In this document: positions 9,490 through 21,540 of the stretch, piece after piece
How the letters are laid out: every line of letters begins with the position of its first letter
Numbering within the stretch: the stretch's first letter is position 1
Assembly (NCBI RefSeq): GCF_001704415.2
Contig: NC_030817.1
Location: forward strand, 49,647,550 to 49,711,549
Reading direction: 5' to 3'
Source of the DNA: Capra hircus
Taxonomy: Eukaryota; Chordata; Mammalia; Artiodactyla; Bovidae
DNA length: 64,000 nucleotides
Program-made: the position numbers and the translations under genes
The notes under the pieces: model-generated
Database searches by the model: none
Seen by the model: the letters and a program-made list of their open reading frames with translations, nothing else
What the model was told of the DNA's origin: nothing

Positions 9490-11470
9490 TCCAAGCCTGT
9501 GCCCTGAGACTGGGAACCTGGTGAAACAGTCTTAAGCCTTATCCTCTTACTGCTCTAAGGGACTGTAAGTCACTTATTTCCTCCCCTAGTCCTCCGTAAG
9601 AGCAGCTTAGGCTGTTTCCAATGGTAAACATTTCTTGTCATAGACCCACTTTAGGTAATACCAGAAGTAATGACAAAGGAGTGGGTTATCTGGCCCTGTT
9701 AGGGGCATTTAGAGTATTCTAATAAGCGGGGTGGAGCAATGCTGCCTACAAGGGGGCAGGGTCCTGGTTGTAGGAGTTAGTAATTGGCTTAAGAACAAAT
9801 TGGAAAGAGGCAACAGACCAGATGCTTGGAGCAACAGACCAGATAAAAGTGGAGTGGAGATTTGATCCTGGAGTATGTTTGTGACTTTAGGAGAAGGGTT
9901 TAGGCCTGGTGGCTCAGATGGTAAAGTGTCTGCCTGCAATGCAGGAGACCAGGGTTCGATCTCTGGGTTGGGAAGATCCCCTGGAGAAGGAAATGGCAAC
10001 CCACTCCAGTACTCTTGCCTGGAAAGTCCATGGACGAAGGAGCCTGGTAGGCTACAGTCCATGGGGTCGCAAAGAGTCAGACATGACTGAGCGACTTCAC
10101 TTAGGCCCAAACAGCCTGCAGGGCTAACTCCCAAAGTGGCAAACATTATCCCTGGAAGCCCAACTGCCTTTAAAGAAATGCGAACAGATGGACTTCTAGC
10201 AGGCATTGTGTGCCTGTCTCCCACCTGAGCGGGTTCACTGAGAGATGCTGTTGTTGCGCATGTTGTAGGAAACATGGAAGATGAAGGTCTGAATATCTAG
10301 AGGGATTGGATATTATACAGTATTTCCCTCCCAAAGCCAGCTATTTTCTGGTTGCCCCTTCAGAAGATTGTAGAGGCAACACTGTGGGCCTGGACGGGGC
10401 TCAGGAAAAGAGCATGAAACAGGAGTGAAGGGGCCAGGGCACAACTTTTGAAAGAATGACATAGCACAAGGGCATAACATAAACTGATTAAAATCAATTG
10501 GGTCCAAGATGACAAGCCAAATTCAAGTAAACCTTAACCCCCAATCTGCAAGCTAAATGACACACCCAGGTGGCAGGACAGTTCCAAGGCCCTGTCAAAA
10601 GATGGAGGAGTGGGTGGTTCCCCAGTGGTTGGGATGATCCTCCCACTCATTAGCATATGAATTCACCCAGTTTGCAAAAACTAGCCATACCACATTCCAA
10701 CAATGGCCCACACCCTGTGGAGTGTGCTTCCCTCTGAATCCAAACAAATCCACCTCTTACCTATCACTGTGTCTCTCACTGAGTTTTTGCAATCAGAACC
10801 TGAGCTTCATTACGTCCAGAAGCCTCATTACGTCCAGAAGCCAGGCATCATGGGTTTTGGCTGCGCTCAAATCCCAGGAGAGAGAAGCTGAAGAAAGGGA
10901 GGAAAACACAGTGGGAAAAACGTGCCAAGGAATCCCCTTCATAACCTGCTGGAAAATCTGCTAAATACCTGACCTGTGCTCAATTTTCATTGGCCTGATC
11001 CTTGGCACAAAGAAGATTAAGGACAGAAGAACACCTGCTGGCTTGGGTAACAGCTACTGGGGCTCAGCAGATAGTGAAGCCTTTGGGGCACACTGAGGAG
11101 TAGCCTCTCCAGAGTCCCTCAGTTGCACCCACTGCCACTCGCCTGTTCTTGGGGGGTTCAAAGAAACAAGAAACAAGAGATAGTATTGGAATTAAGATTT
11201 TGTTAGGCATATGTCCCTTGAGCCATAGGAGCAAGGACCACCTATCTTAGCCAGAGGTCTTCTGGAATCTGAGACTGAGCCTTGTGAGCTTTCTGCTGAG
11301 TTCATTTTTCGCTGTCCCAGTTTCCAGCATGTTGGGCTTCTTGTCACTTCCCCTGTGCTGGGTTTTCTTTGCGTTCAGCTCCCACCACGGGAGCTTTCAC
11401 TGAATTGGGCTCCTGCTGTGCTTTGCTTTCTCCTTGCATGGCCACAAAGAGGTTGTTTCAGCCAGGTTAA
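9490..11470 (-). other. ERV leader / lost 5' gag region
   Basis: About 2 kb between the tandem array and the primer binding site, interrupted only by Bov-tA. No matrix-like frame is seen. A 17-bp direct duplication (CATTACGTCCAGAAGCC, twice) lies at about 10808-10841. The region may be a long leader with decayed 5' gag. I cannot assign its parts. Confidence 0.5.
9907..10100 (+). mobile_element. Bov-tA SINE inserted in ERV
   Basis: Complete Bov-tA with tRNA-like head (TGGTGGCTCAGATGGTAAAG) and BovA body ending GACTGAGCGACTTCAC. Target duplication TTAGGCC (7 bp) at 9900-9906 and 10101-10107. Confidence 0.92.
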
Positions 11471-11488
11471 ATCGGAGTCATGGCACCA
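11471..11488 (-). promoter_or_regulatory. ERV primer binding site, tRNA-His-like
   Basis: On the minus strand, four bases after the 5' LTR, the sequence reads TGGTGCCATGACTCCGAT. This is the complement of the tRNA-His 3' end with two differences from the form I know in histidine-primed class I ERVs. Confidence 0.8.
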
Positions 11489-11492
11489 TAGA

Positions 11493-11961
11493 TGTTGAGG
11501 GAGTGTATAATTTCCTTGGTTCTGTCTTGTCACAACAAAAATCTGAAGTGACGGACCAGCTCTCAGATGGACCAGTGTTACTGCCCCATGTTACAGCTCA
11601 GTTTTATTTAGAAAATAAAGGAAAATACATCCTTGAGGCATGAGGGCATGCTGACCCAAAAGTGAAGAGAAGAGAGAGGAGGGATGGAAGGGGGGTGAAG
11701 GGAGAGAGAGAGGGGGAACCAGGGGGAGGGGGAGAGACAGATAGAGACCCCTGGCCCTTTGACTCCTCTTTTTATGTGTTTTCTCCTCCCCCTGGGCCTC
11801 CCCTATGTAAACTGGGCTAGCCAGGGGTGCTGTTTGTTCTACCTGAGGTCCTCACTCCCATCCTCCGACCCGCCTTTGTTCTATTTTCCTGGGCTTTTCC
11901 CTTCCTTATCTTTTAGCCACCACCATTCTGGACTCCTTTTTCCTATTCTAACTACCTAACA
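11493..11961 (-). repeat. 5' LTR of the ERV
   Basis: A 469-bp LTR with TG...CA ends, homologous along its length to 3263-3740, with the same TATA-like and AATAAA elements on the minus strand and a GA-rich tract at ~11670-11745. The two copies differ by many substitutions, so the insertion is old. Confidence 0.92.
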
Positions 11962-11965
11962 AAAT

Positions 11966-12507
11966 GATGCAAGAAGACTTCCATCTAGGAAGATGCTTGC
12001 TCAAACAAACACCTTTCAAAAAAGCTGGGACTCTAACCCAGCCTCAGAGAATATACTTAGAATCTTAAGAATCAAAATCTGTACTTACCAGGCCTCAACA
12101 GACTATCACCCAGAGCACTGGCTCAAGAGTTGGACTTACAAATGGAGCCTGAATTAGCCAGGAATGAAACAAAGTCTTCAAAACTGCACACTTGGGGTCC
12201 TGGATGAGATGTTCAGGGACCCAATGATGAATTCAATCCTGTCTAAGTCACTAAACCATAACTGTAAAAGAAAAAGTCATTCAGATATTTATCACATTGG
12301 TAAGAAAGACTTTATTCAGAACTATTGTAATAAGAGTATCACAGTAGGGGAAAGATTACAGCAAAGACAGCCAACGGTTTATAGCCAATGAATGGAGTGA
12401 TGGAGTTAGAGGACGGAAAATGACTAAAAGGAAATATCAAGGATAAGAGGATTCTTACTAAATCCACTTAATAGTATGCCAGGCCAGCATGATCAGATAT
12501 CACAACC
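11966..12507. other. Unassigned flank with a direct repeat of 15156-15240
   Basis: No gene. The stretch 12433-12500 (ATATCAAGG...GATTCTTACTAA...GATCAGATAT) recurs in the same direction after the BovB, at about 15156-15240. This suggests an older repeat, perhaps an LTR, on both sides. Confidence 0.45.
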
Positions 12508-15095
12508 CCTTAAAGATCACAGCATTGTCATGGTGAAGGGTCTTGCATAACTCAGTGAAGCTATGAGCCATGCTGTTCAGGGACACCCAAGATGGACAGG
12601 TTGTAGTGAGAGGTCTGACAAAACGTGGTCCACTGCAGGAAGAAATGGCAAACCACTCCAGTATTCTTGCTGCAAGAACCCCATAAACAGTATTAAAAGG
12701 CAAAAAGATATGACACTGGAAGATGAGCCCCCCGGGTCAGAAGGTGTCCAATACGCTACAGAAGAAGAGTGGAGGGCAATTACTAATAGCGCCGGAAAGA
12801 ATGAGGCCGCTGAGACAAAACAGAAGCGACGCTCAGTTGTGTATGTGTCTGGTGGTGAAAGTAAAGTCCAGTGCTGTAAAGAACAGTATTGCATATGAAC
12901 CTGGAATGTAAGGTCCATTAATCAAGATAACTTGGACGTGGTCAAGCAGAAGATGGCAGGAGTGAACATTGACATCTTAGAAATCAGTGAACTAAAATGG
13001 ACAGATGGGCGAATTTAACTCAGATGACCATTATATCTACAACTGTGGGCAAATCAAATCCCTTATGATTATACAATGTGGGTGATGAATAGATTTAAGG
13101 GATTAGATCTGGTAGACAGAGCTCTGAAGAACTATGGATGGAGATTCATAATACTGTACAGGAGGTGGTGATCAAAATCATCTCCCAGAAAAAGAAATGA
13201 AAAAAAGCACAATGGCTGTCTGGGAAGGTTTCACAAACACCTGAGGAAAGAAGAGAAGCAAAAAGCAGGGGAGAAAAAGAGAAAGATATGCCCAACTGAA
13301 TGCAGAGTTCCAGAGAATAACAAAGAGGGATAAGAAGGCCTTAAATGGACAATGCAGAGAAATAGAGGAAAACAATAAGATGGGAAAGACTGGAGATCTC
13401 CTCAAGAAAACTAGAGATATCAAGGGAATACTTCATGCAAGGACAGGCAGGATAAAGGACAGAAATAGTGAGGACCTAACAGAAGTAGAAGAGGTTAAGA
13501 AGAGGTGGCAAGAATACACAGAAGAACTATATAAAAAGGGCTTAATGACCTGGGTAACCATGATGATGTGGTCACTCACTTAGAGCCACACATCCTAGAA
13601 TGTGAAGACAAGTGGGCCTTGGGAAGCATTACTACAAACAAAGCTAGTAGAGGTGATGGAATTCCAACTGAGCTATTTAAAATCTTAAAAGATAATGCTG
13701 TTAAAGTGCTGCACTCAATATGTCAGCAAATTTGGAAAACTCAGCAGTGGCCACAGGACTGGAAAAGCTGTTTTCATTTCAATCCCAAAGAAGGGCAGTG
13801 CGAAAGAGTATTCAAACTACCATACAATTTTACTCGTTTCACAAGCTAAGGAAGGTTATGCTCAAAGTCGTTCAAGCTAGGCTTCAGGAGTAAGTGAACT
13901 GAGAACGTTCAGATGTGTAAGTTGGGTTTAGAAAACTCAGAATAACATAGATCAAACTGCCAACATTCATGGGATTATAGAGAAAGAAAGGGAATTCCAG
14001 AAAAACATCTACTTCTGCTTCATTGACTACGTTAAAGCCTTTGACTGTGGGGATCACAACAAACTGTGAAAAATTCTTAAAGAGATGGAAGTACCAGACC
14101 ACCTGACCTGTCTCCTGAGAAACCTGTATGCAGGTCAAGAAGAAACAGAATTGGACCTGAGACAAATGACTAGTTCAAAATTGGGAAAGGAGTATGTCAA
14201 GGCTGTATATTGTCACCCTACATATGTATTCTATGCAGAGTACATCATGAGAAATGCTGGGCTAGATGAATCACTAGCCAGAATCAAGATTGCCAGGAAA
14301 AATATCAACAGGCTCAGATAGGCAGATGATACCACTGTAATGGCAGAAAGTGAAGAGGAACTAAACAGCCTCTTGATGAGGGTGAAAGAGGAGAGTAAAA
14401 AAGCTGGCATGAAACTCAGCTTTCAAAAGACTAAGATCCTGGCATCTGGTCCCATCACTTCATGGCAAATAGAAGAGAAAAAAGTGAAAGTAGTAACAGA
14501 TTTATTTTCTTGAGCTCCAAAATCATTGCCTATGGTGACTACAGCCATGAAATTAAAAGATGCTTGGTCCTTGGAAGGAAAGCTATGACAAACCTAGATG
14601 GTGCATTAAAAGGCAGAGACATCAGTTTGCACACAAGAGTCTGTATAGCCAAAGTTAAGGTTTTTCCAGTAGTCACATACAAATGTGAAAGCTAGACTAT
14701 AAAGAAGGCTGAGCACCAAAGAATGCTTTTTTTATGCTTTTGAATTGTGCTAGAGAAGACTGTTGAGAGTCCCTTGCACTCCAAGGAGATCAAACCCGTC
14801 AATCCTAAAGGAAATCAACCATGAATATTCATTGGAAGGACTGATGCTGATGCTGAAGCTCCAAAACTTTGGCCACTTGATGCAAAGAGCCAACTGACTG
14901 GAAAAGATCCTGATGCTGGGAAAGATGAAGGCAAAAGGAGAAAGTGGTGGCAGAGAATAAGATGATTAGATAGCATCATCAACTCAATGGACATGAATTT
15001 GAGCAAGCTCTGGGAGATAGTGGAGGACAGAGGAGCTTGGGATACTGCAGTCCACGGGGTCACAAAGAGTCAGACATGACTTATTGACTGAACAA
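12508..15095 (+). mobile_element. BovB LINE, both ends present, endonuclease partly deleted
   Basis: Starts with the BovB 5' region, and 12563-12898 is the N-terminal coding part. It jumps near 13056 from the endonuclease N-terminus (YNCGQ-like) to the endonuclease-RT linker (QIPYDY-like), losing ~600 bp. RT follows in broken frames (13380-14321). Motif C has a stop in place of Tyr (AGATAG before GCAGATGAT, ~14318). The copy ends at the GACTTATTGACTGAAC tail. Frameshifts and stops throughout; old copy. The exact 5' boundary and target duplication are unclear. Confidence 0.88.
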
Positions 15096-16167
15096 TAAAA
15101 AATCATTGTCAAGAGTAGAAAATGAGAAAACTGATCAGATATTTAAAGTATTCAGATATCAAAGGTAGTGGGATTCTTGCTAAGCTGACTTAGAAGGACT
15201 CTTGCTAAAAACTGGGCTAGACAGGCCAAAGACCAGATATGAACCAAAGTCAAGACCTAGTAGAGGAGAGGGCTCAAAGAAGTTGACTGCAGTATGGTCA
15301 AGGAGAAAGTCTGTCATATACCCTACTAGTACTACATACTTTTACATGCAGTGACCCAGATATGAAAAGGTAAGAAAGGAAAGGAAGGAAGGAAGGAGAG
15401 GTTTGTAAGTTGCCTGTGAAAGCAGACTATCCTAAGTGCTGCCACATTTTTGGTTGGGGACATGGTGGGGGTAAAATTGATCTAAAACAACCAAAGGTAT
15501 TTTGGGTCAAGTCTTAAAAATAAGAAGGGGATCAAGCTAATTGAATAATATAGTTGTGACTATAAAGCAACAACTGGTAATTCTTGTATAGCTCATGGAG
15601 GGGCCAAACTCAACCCATTTTGCCTGGCACTCTAAGTTTTATGAAGGAAAATCTCTCTCAGTTCCAGATAAACCAGGAAAGTTTACCCAAGGCTGCTTAG
15701 TTTTGAAAGTCCCAAACCCTGTGAAACCCTACAGTCCTGGAAAAACAGAGATGGTTGGTAACTCTACTTGTAAAAAGAACTCTGAAGTGATTTCCAAGGG
15801 AAAGTTTTCAAATCATTTTGAGTCATGGCACATGACAAACTAGGTATCTGGCTTTCAACTAAGAGTTGTTTTTTTAAAAAGCCTGATTTATTTAGTCCCA
15901 TATTATGTAAGAAAATAAGCATTCATCCTGACTCCTGTCTAGTTAGAAGTACATTTACTTAGATAATTTACTTCAGCCATGAGGTCCAAATACCTCTCTA
16001 CTAATGTTGGACTGAAGAAAGTTTGTTTACAAAATTAAGATACTTTATTTTTTATATTAATATAGCTCTTTGTTTTGCTATGAAGTTCTCACTGAAAAAA
16101 AATTAAATTTGCTATTCATTCATCTGTAAGCTACAATAAACATAGTTACTATGTGTACAAGTAACCA

Positions 16168-16205
<38 letters not shown>

Positions 16206-16276
16206 ACGTTCTTCAATGGGGAAGCAAATTTTTTATCCTCATCTTCTCTCAAACCTAATTCCTGGGTGTGCTGTTC
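15096..16276. other. Unassigned DNA with simple repeats
   Basis: Contains the direct-repeat partner of 12433-12500 at 15156-15240, an AAGG-type run at about 15372-15400 and the TG run listed separately. An 82-codon frame at 15595-15843 (+) shows no recognisable domain. Confidence 0.45.
16171..16204. repeat. (TG)17 microsatellite
   Basis: 34 bp of uninterrupted TG dinucleotides just outside the 3' end of the BovB at 16277. Confidence 0.95.
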
Positions 16277-19200
16277 CTTTCAGTTCGGTTAGGTTCAATT
16301 GCTCAGTCGTGTCCAACTCTTTGTGACCCCATGGACTGCAACATGCCAGGACTCCCTGTCCCTCACCAGCTCCTGGAATTTACTCAAACTCATGTCCATT
16401 GAGTCAGTGATGCCATTCAACCATCTCATCCTGTCGTCCCCTTCTCCTCTTGCCTTCAATCTTCCCAGCATCAGGGTCTTTTCAAATGAGTCAGCTCTTT
16501 GCATCTGGTGGTCAAAGTGTTGGAGTTTCAGCTTCAGCATCAGTCCTTCTAATGAAAATTCAGGACTGATTTCCTTTTAGGATGGATTGGTTGGATCTCC
16601 ATGCTATCCAAGGGACTCTCAAGAGTCTTCTCCAACACCACAGTTCAAAAGCATCAATTCTTCAGTGCTCAGCTTTCTTTATAGTCCAACTCTCCCATCC
16701 ATACATGACTACTGGAAAAACCATACCTTTCACTAGACAGACCTTGGTTGGCAAAGGAATGTCTCTGCTTTTTACTATGCTGTCTATGTTGGTCACAGCT
16801 TTTCTTCCAAGGAGTAAGTGTCTTTTAATTTCATGGCTGCAGTCACCATCTGCAGTGATTTTGGAGCCAAAAAAAATAAAGTTAATCACTGTTTCACCAT
16901 CTATTTGCCATGAAGTGATAGGACTAGATGCCATGATCTTAGTTTTCTTAATGTTGAGCTTTAAGCCAACATTTTCATTCTCCTCTTTCATTTCATCAAG
17001 AGGCTCTTTAGTTCTTCTCTTTCTGCCATAAGAGTGGTGTCATCTGCATATCTGAGGTTATCTATATTTCTCCCAGGATTCTTGATTCCAGCAGTGCTTC
17101 ATTTAGCCCAGCGTTTCTCATGATGTACTCTGCATTGAAGCTAAATAAGCAGGGTGACAATATACAGCTTTGATGTACTCCTTTTCCTATTTGGAACCAG
17201 TCTGTTGGTCCATGTCCAGTTCTAACTGTTGCTTCCTGACCTGCATATAGGTTTCTCAAGAGGCAGGTCAGGTGATCTGGTATTCCCATCTCTTCCAGAA
17301 TTTTCCACAGTCGGTGGTGATTCACACAGTCAAAGGCTTTGGCATAGTCAATAAAGCAGAAATAGATGTTTTTCTGGAACTCTCTTGCTTTTTCCATGAT
17401 CCAACAGATGTTGGTAATTTGATCTCTGGTTCCTCTGCCTTTTCTAAATCCAGCTTGAACATCAGGAAGTTCACAGTTCATATATTGTTGAAGCCTGGCT
17501 TGGAGAATTTTGAGCATGACTTTACTAGCATGTGAGATGAGTGCAACTGTGCGGTAGTTTGAGCATTCTTTGGCATTGCCTTTCTTTGGGCTTGAAATGA
17601 AAACTGACCTTTTTCAGTCCTGTGACCACTGCTGAGTTTTCCAAATTTGTTGGCATATTGAGTGAAGCACTTTCACAGCATCATCTTTCAGGATTTGAAA
17701 GAGCTCAACTGGAATGCCATCACCTCCACTAGCTTTGTTTGTAGTGATGCTTCCTAAGGCCCACTTGACTTTGCATTCCAGGATGCCTGGCTCTATCTAG
17801 AGTGATCACACCATTGTGATTATCTGGGTCATGAAGATCTTTTTTGTATAGTTTTTCTGTGTATTCTTGCCACCTCTTCTTAATATCTTCTGCTTCCGTT
17901 AGGTCCCTACCATTTCTGTCCTTTATTGAGCCCATCTTTGCATGAAATATTCCCTTGGTATCTCTAATTTTTTTTTGAAGAGATCTCTAGTCTTTCCCAT
18001 TCTGTTGTTTACCTCTATTTCTTGAACTGATCACTGAAGAAGGCTTTCTTATCTCTCCTTGCTATTCTTCGGAACTCTGCATTCAAATGGATATGTTTTT
18101 CCTTTTCTCCTTTGCTTTTTGCTTCTCTTCTTTTCACAGTTATTTGTAAGGCCTCCTCAGATAGCCATTTTGCTTTTTTGCATTTCTTTTTCTTGGGGAT
18201 GGTCATAATTCCTGTCTCCTGTACAATGTCACGAGCTTCTGTCCACAGTTCTTCAGGCACTCTGTCTATCAGATCTAATCCCTTCAATCTATTTCTCACT
18301 TCTACTGTATAATCAAAAGGGATTTGATTTATGTCATACCTGAATGGTCTAGTGGTTTTCCCTACTCTCTTCAATTTAAGTCTGAATTTGGCAATAAGGA
18401 GTTCATGATCTGAGCCACAGTCAGTTCCCAGTCTTGTTTTTGCTGACTGTATAGAGTTTCTCCATTTTTGGCTGCAAAGAATATAATCAATCTGATTTCA
18501 GTATTGACCATCTGGTGATGTCCACATGTAGAGTCTTCTCTTGTGTTGTTGGAAGAGGGTGTTTGCTATGGCCAGTGCATTCTCTTGGCATAACTCTATT
18601 AGCCTTTGTTTGCTCTGCTTCATTCCGTATTCCAAGGCCAAATTTTTGTTACTCCAGGTGTTTCCTGACTTCCTATTTTGCATTCCAGTCCCCTATAATG
18701 AAAAGGACATTTTTTTGGCTGTTAGTTCTAGAAGGTCTTGTACATCTTCATAGAACCATTCAACTTCAGCTTCTTCAGCATTACTGGTTGGGGCATAGAC
18801 TTGGATTACTGTGATATTGAATGGTTGCCTTGGAAATGAAGAGAGATCATTCTGTCGTTTTTGAGATTGCATCCAAGTACTGCATTTTGGACTCTTTTGT
18901 TGATGACAATGGCTACCCATTTCTTCTAAAGGATTCTTGCCCACAGTAATAAATATAATGGTCATCTGAGTTAAATTCACCCATTCCAGTCCATTTTGGT
19001 TTGCTGATTCCTAAAATGTCAATGCTCACTCTTGCCATCTCCTGTTTCACCACTTCCAATTTGCCTTCTAAGTGGCAGAGGAACCAGAGATCAAATTGCC
19101 AACATCTGTTGGATCATCAAAAAAGCAAGAGAGTTCCAGAAAAAAAATCTATTTGTGCTGACTTGTTGAAATATCAATAACCTCAGATATGCAGATGACA

Positions 19201-20490
19201 CCACCCTTAGGACAGAAAGTGAAGAAGAACGAAAGAGCCTCTTGATGAAAGTGAAAGAGGAGAGTGAAAAAGTTGGCTTCAAACTCAACATTCAGAAAAC
19301 TAAGATCATGACATCTGGTCCCATCATTTCATGGCAAATAGCTGGGGAAACAGTGGAAACAGTGGCAGACTTTATTTTGGGGGGCTTCAAAATCACTGCA
19401 GATGGTGACTGCAACATGAAATAAAAGACACTTTATTCCTTGAAAGAAAAGCTATGACCAACCTAGACAGCATATTAAAAAGCAGGGACATTACTTTGCC
19501 AACAAAGGTCAGTTTAGTCAGGGCTATTGTTTTTTCAGAAGTCATGCATGGATGTGAGAGTTGGACTATAAAGAAAGCTGAGTGCTGAAGAATTGATGCT
19601 TTTGAACTGTGGTGTTGGAGAAGACTCTTAAGAGTCCCTTGGACAGCAAGGAGATCCGACCAGTCCATCCTAAAGGAAATCAGATCTGAATTTTCATTGG
19701 AAGGACTGATGCTGAAGCTGAAACTCCAGTACTTTGGCCACCTGATGCAAAGAGCTGACTCATTTAAAAAGACCCTACTGCTGGGAAAGATTGAAGTGGG
19801 AGGAGAAGAGGACAACAGGATGAGATGGTTGCATGGCATCACCGACTCTATGGACATGAGTTTGAATAAACTCTGGGAGTTGGTGATGGACAGGGAGGCC
19901 TGGTGTGTTGCAGTCCATGGGGTCGCTAAGAGTTGGACATGACTGAGTAAACTGATTTGCCTTGATTCATGGTCCAGGTTCCTATGCAATATTGCTCCTT
20001 ATAGCATCGGACTTTTTGCCTCTATCATCAGTCACATTCACAAGTAGGTATTGTTTTTGCTTTGACTCTGTCTCTTCATTCTTTTTGGAGTCATTTCTCC
20101 AGTGAGCTCCAGTAGCATATTGGGCACCTACTGACCTGCGGAGTTCATCTTTCAGTGTCCTATATTTTTGCCTTTTCATACTGTTCATGGGGTTCTCAAG
20201 GCAAGAATACTGACATGGTTTGCCATTCCCTTCTCCAGTGGGTCACATTTTGTCAGAACTCTCCACCATGCCCCGTCTTGGGTGGCCCTACATGGCATGG
20301 CTCATAGCTTCACTGAGTTAGGCAAGGCTGTGGTCCATGTGATCAGATTGATTAGTTTTCTGTGATCGTGGTTTTCAGTATCTGCCCACTGATGGAGAAG
20401 GATAAGAGGCTTATGGAAGCTTCCTGAGGGGAGAGACTGACTGAGAGAGAAACTGGGTCTTGTTCTGTTGGGCAGGGCCATGCTCCTTTA
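16277..20490 (-). mobile_element. Near-full-length BovB LINE, split by an antisense BovB
   Basis: Without the insert at 19068-19954 this is ~3.3 kb, the full-length BovB size. The 3' end lies at 16277, RT at ~16660-17520 (FCFIDYAKAFD motif A in the frame 17062-17517), the EN-RT linker at 18015-18374, endonuclease at 18440-19060 (QVYAPTS strand in the frame 18693-18980), and 5' leader from 19964 to ~20490. Several stops and frameshifts interrupt the coding region. The 5' limit is approximate and no clean target duplication was found. Confidence 0.9.
19068..19954 (+). mobile_element. BovB fragment inserted head-against-head in another BovB
   Basis: A plus-strand BovB whose 9-bp target duplication ATTTGCCTT lies at 19059-19067 and 19955-19963, inside the minus-strand BovB leader. 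It starts in RT (before motif A), then jumps near 19165 to just before motif C, losing ~290 bp, and continues to the 3' end (frame 19697-19942 is the C-terminal part). Confidence 0.93.
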
Positions 20491-20644
20491 GAAAGTTTTT
20501 TTTTTTTTTCTTTAGAACTAAAGATGGGTGAAAAAAGATTAAATGGCAAAATCTTGTTCAGAAAGTTCTCCTACTGATGCTGTGGTTTGATTAATCAGTG
20601 ACAGCTTATGGTGATATTAGTTTATCCTTTTAAAATCTATTTTA

Positions 20645-21002
20645 GGGGCTTCCCTGGTGGTCCAAATGCAGGAAATAAGGGTTTGATCCTTGGTCTGAGA
20701 AGATTCCACATGCCATGGGGTAGTAACTAAGCCCATGCACCACAACTACTGAGCCTATGCTCTAGAGCCTACAGCTGCAACTACTGAGCCCACATGCCAC
20801 GACTGCTGAAACCTGCTCACCCTAGAGCCCATGCACCTCAACAAGAAAAGCCTCGGCAATGAGAAGCCTGTGTCCCACAACGAACAGTAGCCCCCCACTT
20901 GCTGCAACTAGAGAAAACCCAGTGCATGGCAAGGAAGACCCATGGCAGCCAAAATAAATAAATAAATTTTAAAAAAGAATTGTTAAAAAAAAAAGTTAAG
21001 TA
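20645..21002 (+). mobile_element. CHR-type (cetartiodactyl tRNA-derived) SINE
   Basis: Begins GGGGCTTCCCTGGTGGTCCA, continues through the ACTACTGAGCC/CCACAACT-type body and ends in an AAATAAATAAAT tail. Target duplication TAAAATCTATTTTA (14 bp) at 20631-20644 and 21003-21016. Noncoding. Confidence 0.9.
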
Positions 21003-21016
21003 TAAAATCTATTTTA

Positions 21017-21540
21017 TACGTTCTCACATTTGTGTGAGGACCTCCTTCCCTAAGAAGCTGTAAGAACCTCTAGGCAGGGAGGAGAAATGGTAACTGGGAG
21101 CTGGCAACATGGCTGAGGCTCATTGAAGCCAAAGAGGGGGAGGTTCAAGAGGAAGCAATTTAGGGAGAAGTTGAATTAAAAACCACTTAATGCCAAAGTA
21201 TCCAAATATGAAGAGAAACCGGGAAAACCATTGAAAAAAAAAGTTAGAAGCTTAAAACACGTAAGGTAGTTTTCCTGATTTTTTATAGGGTGCCAGTAGT
21301 CCCAGCCTAACGATGGTGAACATTTTAACCAAAACTTGCTCCTCCTCCACTTCATACTCCACTAGATTGTATGACAATTTGGGAAGCTGAAAAGCCTATG
21401 CTCAGGCGGATTCTGAGTTCAAACAAGATAGTTCCATGCGTCTGCTTCTCTAACTGGCATGTTTTCTAAGAAACAAAGTACCAGAGCTGGCTGTGGCACT
21501 GCTAGGGATCCAGAATCTATCACAGGAGGGCTCGTCTTTT
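21017..21540. other. Unassigned intergenic DNA
   Basis: No gene or repeat recognised. A possible L1 target duplication half (GGGCTC-TCTTCTAA-like) lies at its right edge. Confidence 0.4.

Larger units (their letters stand above)
3263..11961 (-). mobile_element. Class I (gamma-like) endogenous retrovirus, two-LTR provirus
   Basis: Two LTRs of similar sequence, each TG...CA, bound the element. The host 4-bp duplication AAAT lies at 3259-3262 and 11962-11965, the size expected for gammaretroviral integration. Minus-strand order is 5' LTR (11961-11493), tRNA-His-like primer site, long leader, broken gag, protease, RT connection, RNase H, integrase, env stub, polypurine tract and 3' LTR (3740-3263). 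Stops, frameshifts and deletions (RT fingers/palm, most of env) make it non-coding today. Later insertions inside it are BovB at 4698-5788 and 7194-8001 and Bov-tA at 9907-10100. The class call rests on the gag homology region, the protease DTGA motif and the integrase C-terminal module. Confidence 0.92.

Noticed and set aside
15595..15843. 82-codon frame as a small secreted or nuclear protein
   Set aside because: No signal peptide, domain or conserved start context. Such lengths are expected by chance in this window.
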